A stretch of DNA of 64,000 nt from Conus ventricosus (Eukaryota; Mollusca; Gastropoda; Neogastropoda; Conidae). The translations under genes were made by a program, and so were the position numbers. Shown here piece after piece: positions 10,416 to 20,946 of the stretch (positions are counted from its first letter, which is position 1; the number at the start of each line of letters is the position of its first letter). The notes beneath the pieces are model-generated. The model was not told the origin of the DNA. It saw only the letters and a program-made list of their open reading frames with translations, and ran no database searches. The DNA lies in NCBI GenBank assembly GCA_018398815.1, contig CM031610.1, positions 30,911,917 through 30,975,916 on the forward strand, read 5' to 3'.

Positions 10416-10703
10416 TTTTAAAACTCATGAACGCTTAGGATAAAAGATATATTCAGGCATGTAATCAGTATGACAACTGAGCGAGGACGTGCACTTGGTA
10501 CTGACTGCAGAATGTAGTAAACCTACTTGCAAATCAAAGCATCGACACACAGACACAGTTTCATCAACTTGTTATTGTTATCGAGCTGAGCGCAAACAAA
10601 CAAATGAAATCAGAAGCAAACATAACTTCATGACAAAATTGAAGCACAAAAGGACAAAAGCCTATGTTTTTCTCATTGTCAGTCTTCTCTGCATGTTTTT
10701 GAA

Positions 10704-10708
<5 letters not shown>

Positions 10709-10766
<58 letters not shown>

Positions 10767-10816
10767 ATGAAACAGCAACAACATTACTCCTACCAATCCC
10801 CCCCCCCCCCCCCCCA
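10709..10816. repeat. (CT)n tract followed by a C run
   Basis: A CT tract spans 10709-10764 and a C run spans 10799-10816. Confidence 0.9.
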
Positions 10817-10958
10817 ACCACCACATCCACCAGCCTCCCCAGCCATCCTACGGACCAGGGTTCCAGAGTTCACATAAACACCGAAATACATATAGTTAGA
10901 CAAACAACCAAAACCAGGCACACAATCAAGGAACAGAACAGTGCAGCGTCGAGAACGG

Positions 10959-11531
10959 CTACCATCTGTGCCCCCTGTCGGTCTGGCCGGATGTGGGTGA
11001 CGCATTGTCTCCCGTCACCTGACTGACCTTCGCTTCCACCGTGGGTGCCACGTCTGAAGTTCCTGTCTGGCAGGATGGGGATGACGGAGTGTCCCCCGCG
11101 CCGCGATGGACCTCCGTTTTGACCGTGAGTGGCACGTTGGCTCTTAGTGTCTGGGAAGCCATGTCGGTGCGGTGCCCATCGTGCTTATCTATTTCTTCAC
11201 TTTCTGTCTGGCTAAGCGTGTCCGTGTCCGTCCCCGTGTCCGTCTCCGTGTCCGTGTTGAGCTCATCATATTCTTCTATATCGATACTCACACAGCCTGT
11301 CACTTGTTTCCTCTCCCTTGGCCTCGCCGTCACCCATCCTGCTTTCAGGATAAGAGTAGCTTTCCTTAGTTCCCGTCTCCGTTTTTCGCGGAAATGGAAA
11401 TGGATTTTCCTAATCACTGCCACAAGAGCCTTGAAACAAAAGCGTCCCAGGGCGGCTAAGGAGACAGCATGGTGAGGGCGGTGGTAGCAGCGGGCTTGTG
11501 GGGCAGTCTGCATGGGGAGTCGATATTTCAT
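10959..11531 (-). CDS. Hypothetical acidic Ser/Thr-rich protein or exon
   Basis: An uninterrupted 190-codon minus-strand frame. The first half is basic (REKRRRELRKATLILKAG). It is followed by an acidic TDTETDTGTDTDT run and a Ser/Thr/Pro-rich tail, which looks like intrinsically disordered protein. The neighbouring frame at 12089-12595 has the same composition on the same strand, so both may be exons of one fast-evolving gene. No domain is recognised and no clear splice sites were found; it could also be a chance open frame in GC-balanced DNA. Confidence 0.3.
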   Translation of the reverse strand: MKYRLPMQTAPQARCYHRPHHAVSLAALGRFCFKALVAVIRKIHFHFREKRRRELRKATLILKAGWVTARPRERKQVTGCVSIDIEEYDELNTDTETDTGTDTDTLSQTESEEIDKHDGHRTDMASQTLRANVPLTVKTEVHRGAGDTPSSPSCQTGTSDVAPTVEAKVSQVTGDNASPTSGQTDRGHRW

Positions 11532-11803
11532 CGGTCGTATGACTGGATCAGAAATGAGGGCATTAATTTTTGTCTGTATCTCATTTGCTTCAGTCCTTTG
11601 GGGAGCACTCGCTCTGCAAAACAGGAAGTAACAACAACAACAACAACAAAAAAAGGTAAATGCAAAACATCAAAAAGAACATGAATGAGGAGCTTCAAGA
11701 TGACACTTCGTCGCAGAGAACCACCTTACGATCAATGATATCGAAGAATAAACATTCGGAAAAGAACCACTTGAACATAGCAGGTATTTGTGCCGTTTTC
11801 TGC

Positions 11804-11813
11804 TGAGAGAGAG

Positions 11814-11871
<58 letters not shown>

Positions 11872-11882
11872 GAGAGAGAGAA
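11804..11882. repeat. (GA)n microsatellite
   Basis: Nearly pure GA repeats with two small interruptions, followed by four GAAT units. Confidence 0.92.
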
Positions 11883-12088
11883 TGAATGAATGAATGATTG
11901 AGGAAAGCTTACAAAGCCCATTCTCACGTAGAGGGTGCGGTGGGGGTAGGGGACAAAATGTAAATACCAAAGACTAAATGCACACAATTCCAATCAGAGA
12001 GCAACATCGTGGTTGGGGAAACCAGATCACGGAAGTACTGACCTAACATCGGACACCGATGTGACTGTCCATATGACTGGCAACAAGT

Positions 12089-12595
12089 TTATCCATTATC
12101 ACCAGGGTTTCCGTTGTTGACAGCCGTGCTACTGCTGGCAGTCACTTCCACGTCTTGCGGATCAGCAGGGTGAAAACTGTCCATGTTTCTTGCCATGTCC
12201 TGAAGATACTCCATGATGTCACTGATGGTCACGTTGTCAGACAGAGCCCTCTGTGTTTCATTCACCTGACAACTGTCTTTGCTGTTGTCTGTACACTGTG
12301 AATCACTGTCACTTTCAGTTGCCACCACCTCGTCAGTTTCAAGTTGTGTCGTAGTCTCCGCACTAGCTGGGGTCTCGTTATTATTACAACTATCGTAACC
12401 CAGCCCCTCAACACAGTGTGACTGACATGAGTCGACAGACTCTCTGCCCAGCGACAAGGCTCCATCGTGTCTGACTGTCACAGTGTCTTTATCACACGGC
12501 CCCATGTCGACAGGCTCAAACGTGTCACAAGGTCTGTACCATGTTGCCTGGGGCACGGAGGGAGGGGGGATTGTCACGTTCAAACATCTCACCAC
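12089..12595 (-). CDS. Hypothetical acidic protein or exon
   Basis: A 168-codon open frame on the minus strand, rich in Asp, Glu, Ser, Thr and Asn. It contains a short helix-like stretch, DNVTISDIMEYLQDMARN, near the C-terminus. Overlapping minus-strand frames at 12525-12827 and 12721-12948 continue the open reading upstream, each shifted by one frame. That pattern could mean one longer coding region broken by indels, or small separate exons. No homologous family is recognised. Confidence rests only on length and composition. Confidence 0.3.
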   Translation of the reverse strand: MVRCLNVTIPPPSVPQATWYRPCDTFEPVDMGPCDKDTVTVRHDGALSLGRESVDSCQSHCVEGLGYDSCNNNETPASAETTTQLETDEVVATESDSDSQCTDNSKDSCQVNETQRALSDNVTISDIMEYLQDMARNMDSFHPADPQDVEVTASSSTAVNNGNPGDNG

Positions 12596-13025
12596 AAACA
12601 GTGTGTCTGATGTCAGTTCTGTCTACGTTGTAAATCAAGCTTGGTGGTGTTGGCAAACATAGATTGGATGGAGAAGAAGCCCCTTCACTTGCCTTTTGCT
12701 GGTGACATTTTCTGTGGACTTCAGCTCGGCGTCTGTCCCTGTTCACTTGTGAGGTGCACTTTCGTCGATACGACACACTGTGGCCGGTTTGCGCGACAGG
12801 GGGCTGGTCGGTATTCGTGGCTCTCAATCGAAGAACGAAAATTGTTTTGTTTTCCTCTGCCCTCAGTCTTATATGAGGACAAAGTCATTTCTTGTAACAC
12901 ATTGTTGAGAGATACTTCGAGGGTAGAGGGGAGACCTCCGACAGGCATGTTGGAAGATACTGGCAGAAATTTATCTGAGCAGATGAAACCACCACGTCTT
13001 GCTGGGAGCCAGGCAAGGAAGGCTT

Positions 13026-13028
<3 letters not shown>

Positions 13029-13088
<60 letters not shown>
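13029..13088. repeat. (GA)n microsatellite
   Basis: Thirty GA units without interruption. Confidence 0.93.
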
Positions 13089-13089
<1 letters not shown>

Positions 13090-14282
13090 GCCATGATCGC
13101 CACTATCATCATCAACAACATAATTTTGCTTTGACTGAAAATGATATTTAAGTTAGCGACAGGGTTAATGTTGATTTTCCTTTTGTCAAACCATGTGTTT
13201 CATTAACATTCTAGTAATCGAATCACAAAGCCATTCTTTTGAATTAAAAAAAAAAAAGTGCTGTGACGGCTTCGTATGGTTCTGATGAAAAGATCATATG
13301 ACAGAATCCAATGCTTCGCACGTGATACGTCCGGTGCCAATGAAGAGTTTAATATTTATATTTTAACGCACATCTTTTCCACTGATCCCAGCCAAGTCAG
13401 GCAATCCTGCAGTCTTCCCTCCCCTATTCCCTCCAAGTGATCTCGTTCTTTTCTTTGTCTTTGTTTGTTTGTATGTTTCTTCTTTTCTCTTCTTCTTTCT
13501 TTCTTTCTTTCTTTCTTTTCTTTTCTCTTCCTTTCTTTCTTTTTTTTTTTGATCTATTGATTTCTGCTGGTTTTGTTGTAGTCATGACTAGCTGGAGAAT
13601 TGTTATTTAACTAGTTTTCTTTTATTTCGTGTCATTTATTTGGTCAACATGTGGTCACTGGCTCCTTCGGGGAAAGCGCGGGGCGGGAGGGGGCAGGGGA
13701 AGAACGGGGATGGTAGGGTGTCGAAATGATTTTTCTTTTGTTGCTGTTGTTGTTGTTGTTTAGTCAGTTTCTTCCCATGATGGTGAAAAGACCTTGGAGT
13801 TACATGTCTTGGTCTTTCTCAGGTACAGCAGGTGGACGAACTCGAGGGAAAGGACTCCAGTTACGTGCATTATCATCCTAGAGATGAAGAGTGGAGTTAA
13901 GACAGACAAGCGTAGCAACTGGTTATGATGGAAAGTCAGTGTACGAGTGCATGCCCCCATGTCGGCGTGAGATGAGAAACGTAGGCCTGCATTTTATTAC
14001 CGTGTGCCATCCGCCATTTTTCCTCCCGCACTTCCTATGGGGTCCTGTCTTTCTTTGTTTCATAGTCTTTGCTAAGTCATCTTCATACTGAAAGAGGAAT
14101 TCAGTTTGCATGCCCTTGTGTTCCTCAACAACAGCAACAACAACAAAACTGACAACGTGACAACAATAACAACAACAACACCCCCCCCCCTCCCCTCCCA
14201 TCCATCCCATCACCACACATACCTGTCCGTCCATCTTTTTGTCTGTCCATCCACCTATTCATCTATCTATCTACCTATTACC

Positions 14283-14317
<35 letters not shown>

Positions 14318-14758
14318 GTCTATCTATCTATCTATCACACACACCCGTCTGTTTATCTGTCTATCCATCCGTTTATATATCCATCTAGCTAGCTAGCTGT
14401 CTGTAAGGTTTCAGTAGCCTGGACACATTTCTGCCATTTGCCGTGACTTCTTCTATGGGCTAAAGCCCGAAATACGTGTATAGAATCGGCTAAAACAATG
14501 GTTTCCTTTAGGATGGGAACTGTCCTGTGCGCATGTGTCGTAGCCTACGTTCCCATTACATGGGTACTGCATGGTATAGAGAGAAGTATCTGGGTCCGAA
14601 GGCTGAAAATTGATGGTCCCAGTAGCTGACCACAGATGATCTGCGCTTCATGTCTCTTTCATTAAATTCATTTCACATATCATTCAAATTTTACCCACCA
14701 TCTTATTTCCTTTCAATCTGTGAAGTCTTTCAAAAGACACGAAGGATTGAGTCTTACC

Positions 14759-14759
<1 letters not shown>
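13089..14759. other. Non-coding stretch with low-complexity sequence
   Basis: It holds a TTTC-rich pyrimidine tract (13435-13552), short (TTG)n and (AAC)n runs, a C run near 14181, and a degraded (TATC)n/(TGTC)n tetranucleotide region (14235-14400). I see no supported gene. Confidence 0.6.

Positions 14760-14815
<56 letters not shown>
14760..14815. repeat. (CT)n microsatellite
   Basis: About 26 CT units. Confidence 0.93.
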
Positions 14816-14818
<3 letters not shown>

Positions 14819-15044
14819 CTATTAAGTTGTTCGCTTTACATATAACTGAAGCATAAGCTACGATAAAGAAAATACTCAAATTAGTCAGTCGATAAAGCAA
14901 GTTGTATAGGCTAAAGCAATAATATTGATCGGCAATTAAGTAAAAGACAAAACAAAACAAAACAAACAAACTTGAATTAAAGAGGAAATTTAAAAAAAAA
15001 GTGGGTGGAGGGGCAGGATAAAATTGAAAGAAAAAAACACTTAC

Positions 15045-15223
15045 TTGGAGGTACTCAAACTTGTCACAACCAGACGGAGGGTAAAGACACTCGACGGCGT
15101 ACTCAGCAGAGGTCGGTTCTTGGAGTTCCAGCATTCCACAACTGTGTTGAATACAGAGCCAGAAACTCCAGCTGCTGTGATCAAGTCTGACTCGTACAGG
15201 GCCTGAGGGTCCACTCTTTCAGC
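15045..15223 (-). CDS. Possible internal exon, unrecognised
   Basis: A 179-bp segment bounded by a good acceptor (TGTCTCCAG, ending at 15224) and a consensus donor (GTAAGT at 15044-15039). Only one frame is open throughout; it starts AERVDPQALYESDLITAAGV. A second frame in the 3' half (ELQEPTSAEYAVECLYP) also looks protein-like, which may indicate a frameshift. I do not recognise the family and found no partner exon. Confidence 0.35.
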
Positions 15224-15782
15224 CTGGAGACACAATTACCACTGATCATTGTCACTAAGAATTATCACCTCAGCCATGTGACTCCACCCTGTTTGTGATT
15301 CTGATTAGCTTGCCACCAATACTGAAATGTGTACTGATGAGAATTACACCAATAGATTGAGCGGGTTGTCGTCACATGACGGAGATAAGGACCCAGGACA
15401 GCATGTGTGGTTTTAAGACTGTCTTCAGCTGGGTCGTTTCACGAGTGATGATTATGGTAGACACGTGGAGCAGTCTTTTCGTTGGATTTTCAGTGTCATG
15501 TGTGTATGTGTGTGTATGTGCGTGAGACAGAGAGACGTTTTGCTGGATTCTGTCACGAATGTGTCATTGTTGGACGCACGGATTGTAACAGATAATGACA
15601 ATATTGTGTAAATGTGTTAATTGAAATGATTATGTAAATCATGTATGTGTAGGCTAATCATCGCATTGCGAGAAATATGTGAAAGGTTCCAGCTCAAAGG
15701 CAAATCTGTCTCTTTCCCTCTCCCGCTCTCTGTCTGTCTGTCTGTCTCATTCTCTCTCTCTACCTCTCTCTCTCTCTTTCTG

Positions 15783-15817
<35 letters not shown>

Positions 15818-16261
15818 GTGTGTGTGTGTGCGCACGCGCGAAGGCTGGAGAGCTATAGGTGGATAACAAAAAATAAAACATAACATGCGAGAAAAAAAAA
15901 ATCAGTTGAAAAGTGAAAAAGGAAAGGATAATTAAACTAACAAACAAAAGGAAGAAAGAACTGAACTGGTCCCTGGCAGACTATGCTTTGACAGACCAAT
16001 TGAGAGTAGGAAGTAAATAATTCAGGAGAATCAGGAATAATGTTGGGGTGGAGATGGTGGTGAGGGACAAAGGGCCAAGGGAGCTGGAAAGAGGAAGGAG
16101 GTGGTGAAAGACGCACGTGCAAGACAGATCAACAAATACACGATAGACGGCACCAGCTGCACCAACAACGTTATCCACTTCGGCCCACAGCTGTTGATAA
16201 GATAATCGCTTATCTCGGGACTACCTAGCGGAGATGACTTACTTCGGCGTTCGCTGTCCTG
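15224..16261. repeat. Non-coding stretch with CTGT/CT/GT microsatellites
   Basis: A compound (CTGT)n-(CT)n-(GT)n tract covers about 15715-15832. The remainder shows no coding signal or structured repeat. Confidence 0.7.
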
Positions 16262-16493
16262 TCACATGATCTGCGTGTCGTAAAACTTCTCACGCAGGAA
16301 CATAACCATATAGGGCGGCAACGCCACCGTGAGTCTGAACTGCCCCTCTTTGTTCGTCAGCAAATCCACTTGAACTTTCTTCAGTGAAAATTGTTGAACT
16401 AGTTTGTTGGCCAATTTTCTTGCCAATGAAATCCAAGCCCTTCTGTGACTTGTATATAATGCTCTTAATTAATGGCAACCTGATCTTGTCCAT
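16262..16493 (-). CDS. Possible small gene or terminal exon with a one-base frame break
   Basis: An ATG at 16491-16493 opens a frame starting MDKIRLPLIKSIIYKSQKGL. At an A4 run (plus 16415-16418) the protein-like reading moves to another frame. That frame continues LANKLVQQFSLKKVQ and ends REKFYDTQIM at a TGA (16262-16264). Removing one A would join both into about 76 residues. A stray base in the homopolymer, or a real mutation, would explain it. Alternatively the part from about 16453 (after a CACAG acceptor) is the last exon of a longer gene. The family is not recognised. Confidence 0.4.
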
Positions 16494-17219
16494 TGTGGAG
16501 AATTTCAACCTGAATTAACTAAATTGAACATAGGCTTACCATTTATTTAAACAGATATGTCGTCTGAGTTCACTACGTCAGATTCACATGGCGGGGAGTA
16601 TTGACTGTTGAGCATTTACAAGCCGCTTCATGCCAGATGAATATGTTTAAAAAGAATCAATTGAACGAAAGAATCATAATGACCCCAGAGTTGTAGTTCC
16701 AAACTGATTGATTTGTCATCAAGAAATGAAAATAAGCCCCGAGCTGTTCCCTCCAGTTTAACATGCGCCTAGTATGTTTATACAGCTGGAAAAAAAAATG
16801 TACGGTAATGTAACAACATAGTATTCTAGATAATGTGTTCACATTGAACAGGCTTTTTTTCTCTCAGTATAGGCCCTTTGTGATAACTTGCTTTTCTTTT
16901 GTAGTGAAAATAACCGTGTGTTTACAAAGTCCCTGCAGAAGAAAGTAAACTTGCAGAATCTTTCTCTCTCAAGTCTATAATAATATGTTGAGCAATGTGC
17001 GGACTGAGTTCTGTAAACTCTTACGATTGATGAATCACGGGCCATTTTACTCGTCGCCACCAGGCTGAAAAGTTCACAGCCCTTATTAAAACTATAGCAG
17101 TTTTCTTTTGTTTTTGTTTGTTTTACATCTGTTGGTTATCAGTCTGCTGTGAATTTTGTCCCCTGTTTTCTTTCTTTTCTTTTTTTTTCTCATGACGAAT
17201 TCACGAGCCGTGATTTAGG
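16494..17219. other. No recognised feature
   Basis: AT-rich sequence with no supported coding frame or repeat structure. Confidence 0.5.
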
Positions 17220-17295
17220 TAAATTTAATTATATTATATATATATAATATATATAATATAATATAAAATATATATATGATATATATATATTAGAC
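17220..17295. repeat. (AT)n tract at the outer end of the minus-strand Penelope-like element
   Basis: Alternating AT and AATAT sequence. A matching tract lies at 20912-20946, beyond the 3' end of the opposite copy, so both elements end against (AT)n. Confidence 0.88.
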
Positions 17296-17335
17296 AGATA
17301 GATAGTAAAACAAGTTAAAAGAGGAATCTTAAAAC

Positions 17336-17380
17336 TATCTACAAATTGTTTCGAGCGTGTTGCGCTGTCATCAGGATGGG
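17336..17380 (-). ncRNA. Hammerhead ribozyme of the Penelope-like element (minus copy)
   Basis: The minus strand reads stem I CAUC, core CUGAUGA, stem II AGCG/CGCU with a small loop, core CGAAAC, short stem III ACAA/UUGU, the cleavage triplet GUA, then GAU pairing back to stem I. All invariant core positions are present. Predicted cleavage is between plus positions 17340 and 17339. Hammerheads with a very short stem III are known in Penelope-like elements. Confidence 0.87.
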
Positions 17381-17868
17381 TTTTTTGGTTTGCCCACCGC
17401 CGATGTTATATAGCGTGTGGCTCCCGTTTGCGGTTGTTTGCACGTGCGGGTTGGCTGCACGTGTTTTTTGGGGGCTTTCAGGTTTTTGTTTTAGGCGTGT
17501 TCACTAACGATTTCCATTTATGCTGCAGTTGTTTACTATTTCTGTTTTGGTGTTATAAAGTTGCTAAGTGTGGTTTGCATAGTATTAACCATTTTTCAGT
17601 TAAACATAGGTTGCACCTTTTTGAAACATTGCTGTATGGTGATGCTCTTTTATGATTTTCCAGGATATATTGTAGCTTGTTTTTGCGGTCTTTAAGTTTC
17701 CAGATATATTTGCTCAGTTTCTGTTTGGGTTTTTATATTTTCTTTATTAAATGACTGTTTGTGGTTTGCATATCTGGTTTTGAAGTGGTTTTCAGTGATC
17801 CTATGTATGTTTCTTTTTTCATTTTCTGATGTCACAGTAGCCTGGTATACATTTATGTGTTTGTGAAG

Positions 17869-18024
17869 GGGTCATCCGATAGATCCCCGCACCGTAGATC
17901 CCTGCACCGAACCGATAGATCCCCGCACCGATAGATTCCCCGCTCGGTAGATCCCCGCAAAGGGATAGGGTTCAGGGTTCGGGTTAGGATCTATCGGTGC
18001 GGGGATCTATCGGGGTGCAACCCG
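17869..18024. mobile_element. 156-bp MITE inserted in the Penelope-like element
   Basis: Exact 8-bp direct repeats TTGTGAAG flank it (17861-17868 and 18025-18032). The ends are imperfect inverted repeats built on CCGATAGATCCCCGCACCG, with further internal copies of GATAGATCCCCGCACCG. The homologous position in the other Penelope copy (about 20301-20315) lacks the insert, which gives an empty site. An 8-bp duplication suggests mobilisation by a hAT-type transposase; that is inference. Confidence 0.88.
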
Positions 18025-19560
18025 TTGTGAAGACATTTATTGTTTAGTGGGCACTGCTCCTTTCTGGTGCAATTGCAAGATTTCCTTTCTTCACCCTTCT
18101 TTGCTGTGTTGATTTTCATTTTGTTGGATGCGTCAATTAGGTTTTTGAGGTTGGGCATACATGAGTACGATAGTTTGACAGTGTTTTTGTTAAATATTTT
18201 GGACAGTTTGTGTTCTTTTGGAAATGAAGTTGTTAGGATTTTGAAGAATTCTTTCCCTATGTTTGTTTTGAGTTTCCCGTCGTATGGGGGGTTATACCAT
18301 ATGATTTTTCTTTTCCTATTTTTCTTGCTTTTATTTGTGTTGTTGTCTGGGTGGTATTGTAATTTGTAATTGTATCCACTTGTTTGTAGTGCCTCCTGGT
18401 AATCTACTGCTGCATTGTTGAACACTCTCTCACTGCATAACAGGTTTGATAGTCTCTTGTTTATGCCATGGGGTATGGTCTTTAATACAGATGGTGGATG
18501 GTTACTTTTGGTGTGTACAAAAGAGGTGTATCGTTGGGTTTCTTGTATGGTTTATATATGTGATTGTTGAGATCCAGTGTTATGTCTAAGTAGTTCACTA
18601 CCTTTTTGTTTGCTTCAATGGTAATCTTTAAGTTGTGGTTTTGGAAATTTGGATAGTTCTTTCTTCTTGTTTTCGATGGTTCTTGGATTGTTGGTTAGTG
18701 CAGCAAGGCCATCGTCTCTGTATAGTCCGACTTGTTTTCCGAGTTTTTTCTTGATGTTGGACAGCATGAATAGTCCGACCAGTTCACATGTTTCTGCACC
18801 ATCATATGATCCATGGTTACCTCGAATGTTGAGTTTCTGTTGGTTTTCCTGATCCAGGTTTCATTTTTGCTGTGTAGGAATGTTTTCTTGGTGTGGAGAA
18901 TGATTTCCATTTCTGACCCTGTTATGTCTGTGTGGTTACTGGCAAACTTCAGGGCTTTGGTGAGTAGTTCCTCATCTATAGATGGGTAGAAGTCTACTAT
19001 GTCCAAATGTGATGAATACTGTATTACTTTGTTTATTGAGTTTTTGAACCATTGGATAACTTCGTATGTGTTCTTCCAGAGGTTGTATTCAGATTTGATT
19101 TAACGTTCTTTATTATTTTTTCCAGAATTTTTCTTGCTTATTTTGCCTAATTCAGATTTGGATGGGTTTATTAGTCTACATGTTGGATTGTTATGAAAAT
19201 TGGGCTTGTGGTCTTTGAGTGTTATGAAAGCATTCTTTTTTGCTGTCGCTTCTATCTGTCACTTAGGTCAATGCGCTCTGCAAGTTCTTTTTCTTTAGTG
19301 CGGATACTGCATGTTGTATTTTGTCGGCTTTTTTGTAGTTTTTCGGATGTTTTTGTCAAGGAGATGGAGTATTCTTTTGGTTCCATTTTTTAGTAATTGC
19401 TAGTTTTATCAGCCTTCACAATATTTTTTTGTCATGTTTTGTACTTGTTTTATTTGTTTTTTAGTGTTGTTTGGAAACCCGTTGTAGATTTTTTGAATTC
19501 AATATTGGTTATCATTCTTTTCATTTGATCTTCAAAGGGTTTCATTTCGTTTGTGTCCTC

Positions 19561-20905
19561 TTTTTTTTTCATGCTATCCAACATCCAAAAACAACTTGGA
19601 AAACAGGTCGGTTTGTACAGAGATGACGGCCTTGCTGCATTAAACAATAATCCAAGAACTATTGAAAACAAGAAAAAAGAACTATGTAAAATCTTCAAAA
19701 ACCACAATTTAAAAATCACAATAGAAGCAAATAAAAAAGTAGTGAATTACCTAGACACAACATTAGACCTCAATGACAATGTGTACAAACCATACAAAAA
19801 AACCCAATGACATCCAATCTATGTAAACGTCAAAAGCAACCACCCACCATCTATACTAAAAACAATACCCGACGGTATAAACAAGAGACTATCCAACCTA
19901 TCATGCAATGAAAATGCATTCAATAATGCAGCAACAGAATACCAAGAAGCATTACAAAAAAGTGGTTACAATTACAAACAACAATATAGCCCAGACAATA
20001 ACACGAACAGAAATAAGAAAAGCAGAAAAAGGAAGATCATATGGTACAACCCACCATATGATGGACAAGTAAAAACAAATGTAGGAAAAGAATTCTTTAA
20101 AATCTTGGCAACATCATTTCCAAAAGAACACAAACTGTCCAAAATATTCAACAAAAACACCATTAAACTATCATACTCATGTATGCCCAACCTCAAAAAC
20201 ATAATTGACTCATCTAACAAAATGAAAAGCAACACAAAAGAGAAGGGTGCTGAAAGGACATCTTGCAACTGCACCAAAAAAGAACAGTGCCCCCTAAGCA
20301 ACAAATGTCTTCACAGCAATATTGTATACCAAGCTATGGTAACATCAGAAAATGAAAAAGAAACATACATAGGGATTACTGAAAACACTTTCAAAACCAG
20401 ATACGCAAACCATAAACAGTCATTCAAAAATGAAAAATACAAAAACCAAACAGAACTGAGTTGAATTTGGAAACTCAAAGATAAAAAAATAGACTACAGC
20501 ATATCATGGAAAATCATAAAAAGAGCAACACCATACAACAATATTTCCAAAACATGCAACCTATGTTCCACAGAAAAATGGTTAATATTATGCAAACCAT
20601 ACTTAGCAACTCTGAACACAAAAGTAGAAATAGTGAATAATTGCAGGCACAAGTGGAAATCTTTGCCAGCACATTCCACCTGAACAGGCCCTAACAAAAA
20701 AACAACAACAAACAAACAAACAAAAAAAAACAACACACTACACAGGCCCCACGTGCAGCAAACGAAACCCGCACACACGAGACAAGATCAGGTCCCGCAC
20801 GCCATAAAAGACCGTTGGCGTGCCACAAAAAAGTCATCCTGAGGAGAGAGACATATCTTGAAACAAGCTTGTAGATGAATTTTAGCACTTCATTTTGATA
20901 ATATT
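19561..20905 (+). mobile_element. Penelope-like retroelement, 5'-truncated plus-strand copy
   Basis: It begins inside the reverse transcriptase just before the catalytic motif ([18 protein letters not shown], from 19586). It passes through the linker and the cysteine cluster CNCTKKEQCPLSNKCLH. It reaches a GIY-YIG nuclease domain (IVYQAMV...ETYIGITENTFKTRYANHK) and a C-terminal WKIIKRATPYNNISKTCNLC segment. Stops at about 19810 and 20462 break the frame. The GIY-YIG domain normally nicks target DNA for reverse transcription. The copy is inverted relative to the 17.3-19.6 kb copy, and the two join head to head at about 19560. Confidence 0.95.
20833..20878 (+). ncRNA. Hammerhead ribozyme of the Penelope-like element (plus copy)
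   Basis: Stem I UCAUC pairs with GAUGA. The core is CUGAGGA, stem II GAGA/UCUU, core GAAAC. Stem III is ACAAG/CUUGU with almost no loop, and the cleavage triplet is GUA, cut predicted between 20873 and 20874. It sits at the same place relative to the element 3' end as the minus-copy ribozyme. The stem sequences differ while pairing is kept. Confidence 0.85.
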
Positions 20906-20946
20906 TTTTACAAATATATATATATATATAATATAATATATATATT
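20906..20946. repeat. (AT)n tract beyond the plus-strand Penelope copy
   Basis: Counterpart of the AT tract at 17220-17295. Confidence 0.85.

Larger units (their letters stand above)
17296..19560 (-). mobile_element. Penelope-like retroelement (RT plus GIY-YIG), near full length, decayed
   Basis: Reading on the minus strand from 19560, the order is that of a Penelope-like element. First come N-terminal blocks (KADKT near 19410; [20 protein letters not shown] near 19190). Next is the reverse transcriptase with DIVDFYPSI (18695-19006) and the YRDD catalytic motif (about 18715). The linker and GIY-YIG part carries the cysteine cluster CNCTRKEQCPLNNKCLH (about 18045). Several frameshifts break the reading frame, so it is a pseudogene. 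A 156-bp MITE sits inside it at 17869-18024. The 3' end carries a hammerhead ribozyme (17336-17380) and then the AT tract. It faces away from the plus-strand copy that starts at the same junction. Confidence 0.95.

Noticed and set aside
17950..18000. GGGTTCAGGGTTCGGGTTAGG, telomere-like
   Set aside because: Only a few irregular units inside the MITE; no telomeric array.
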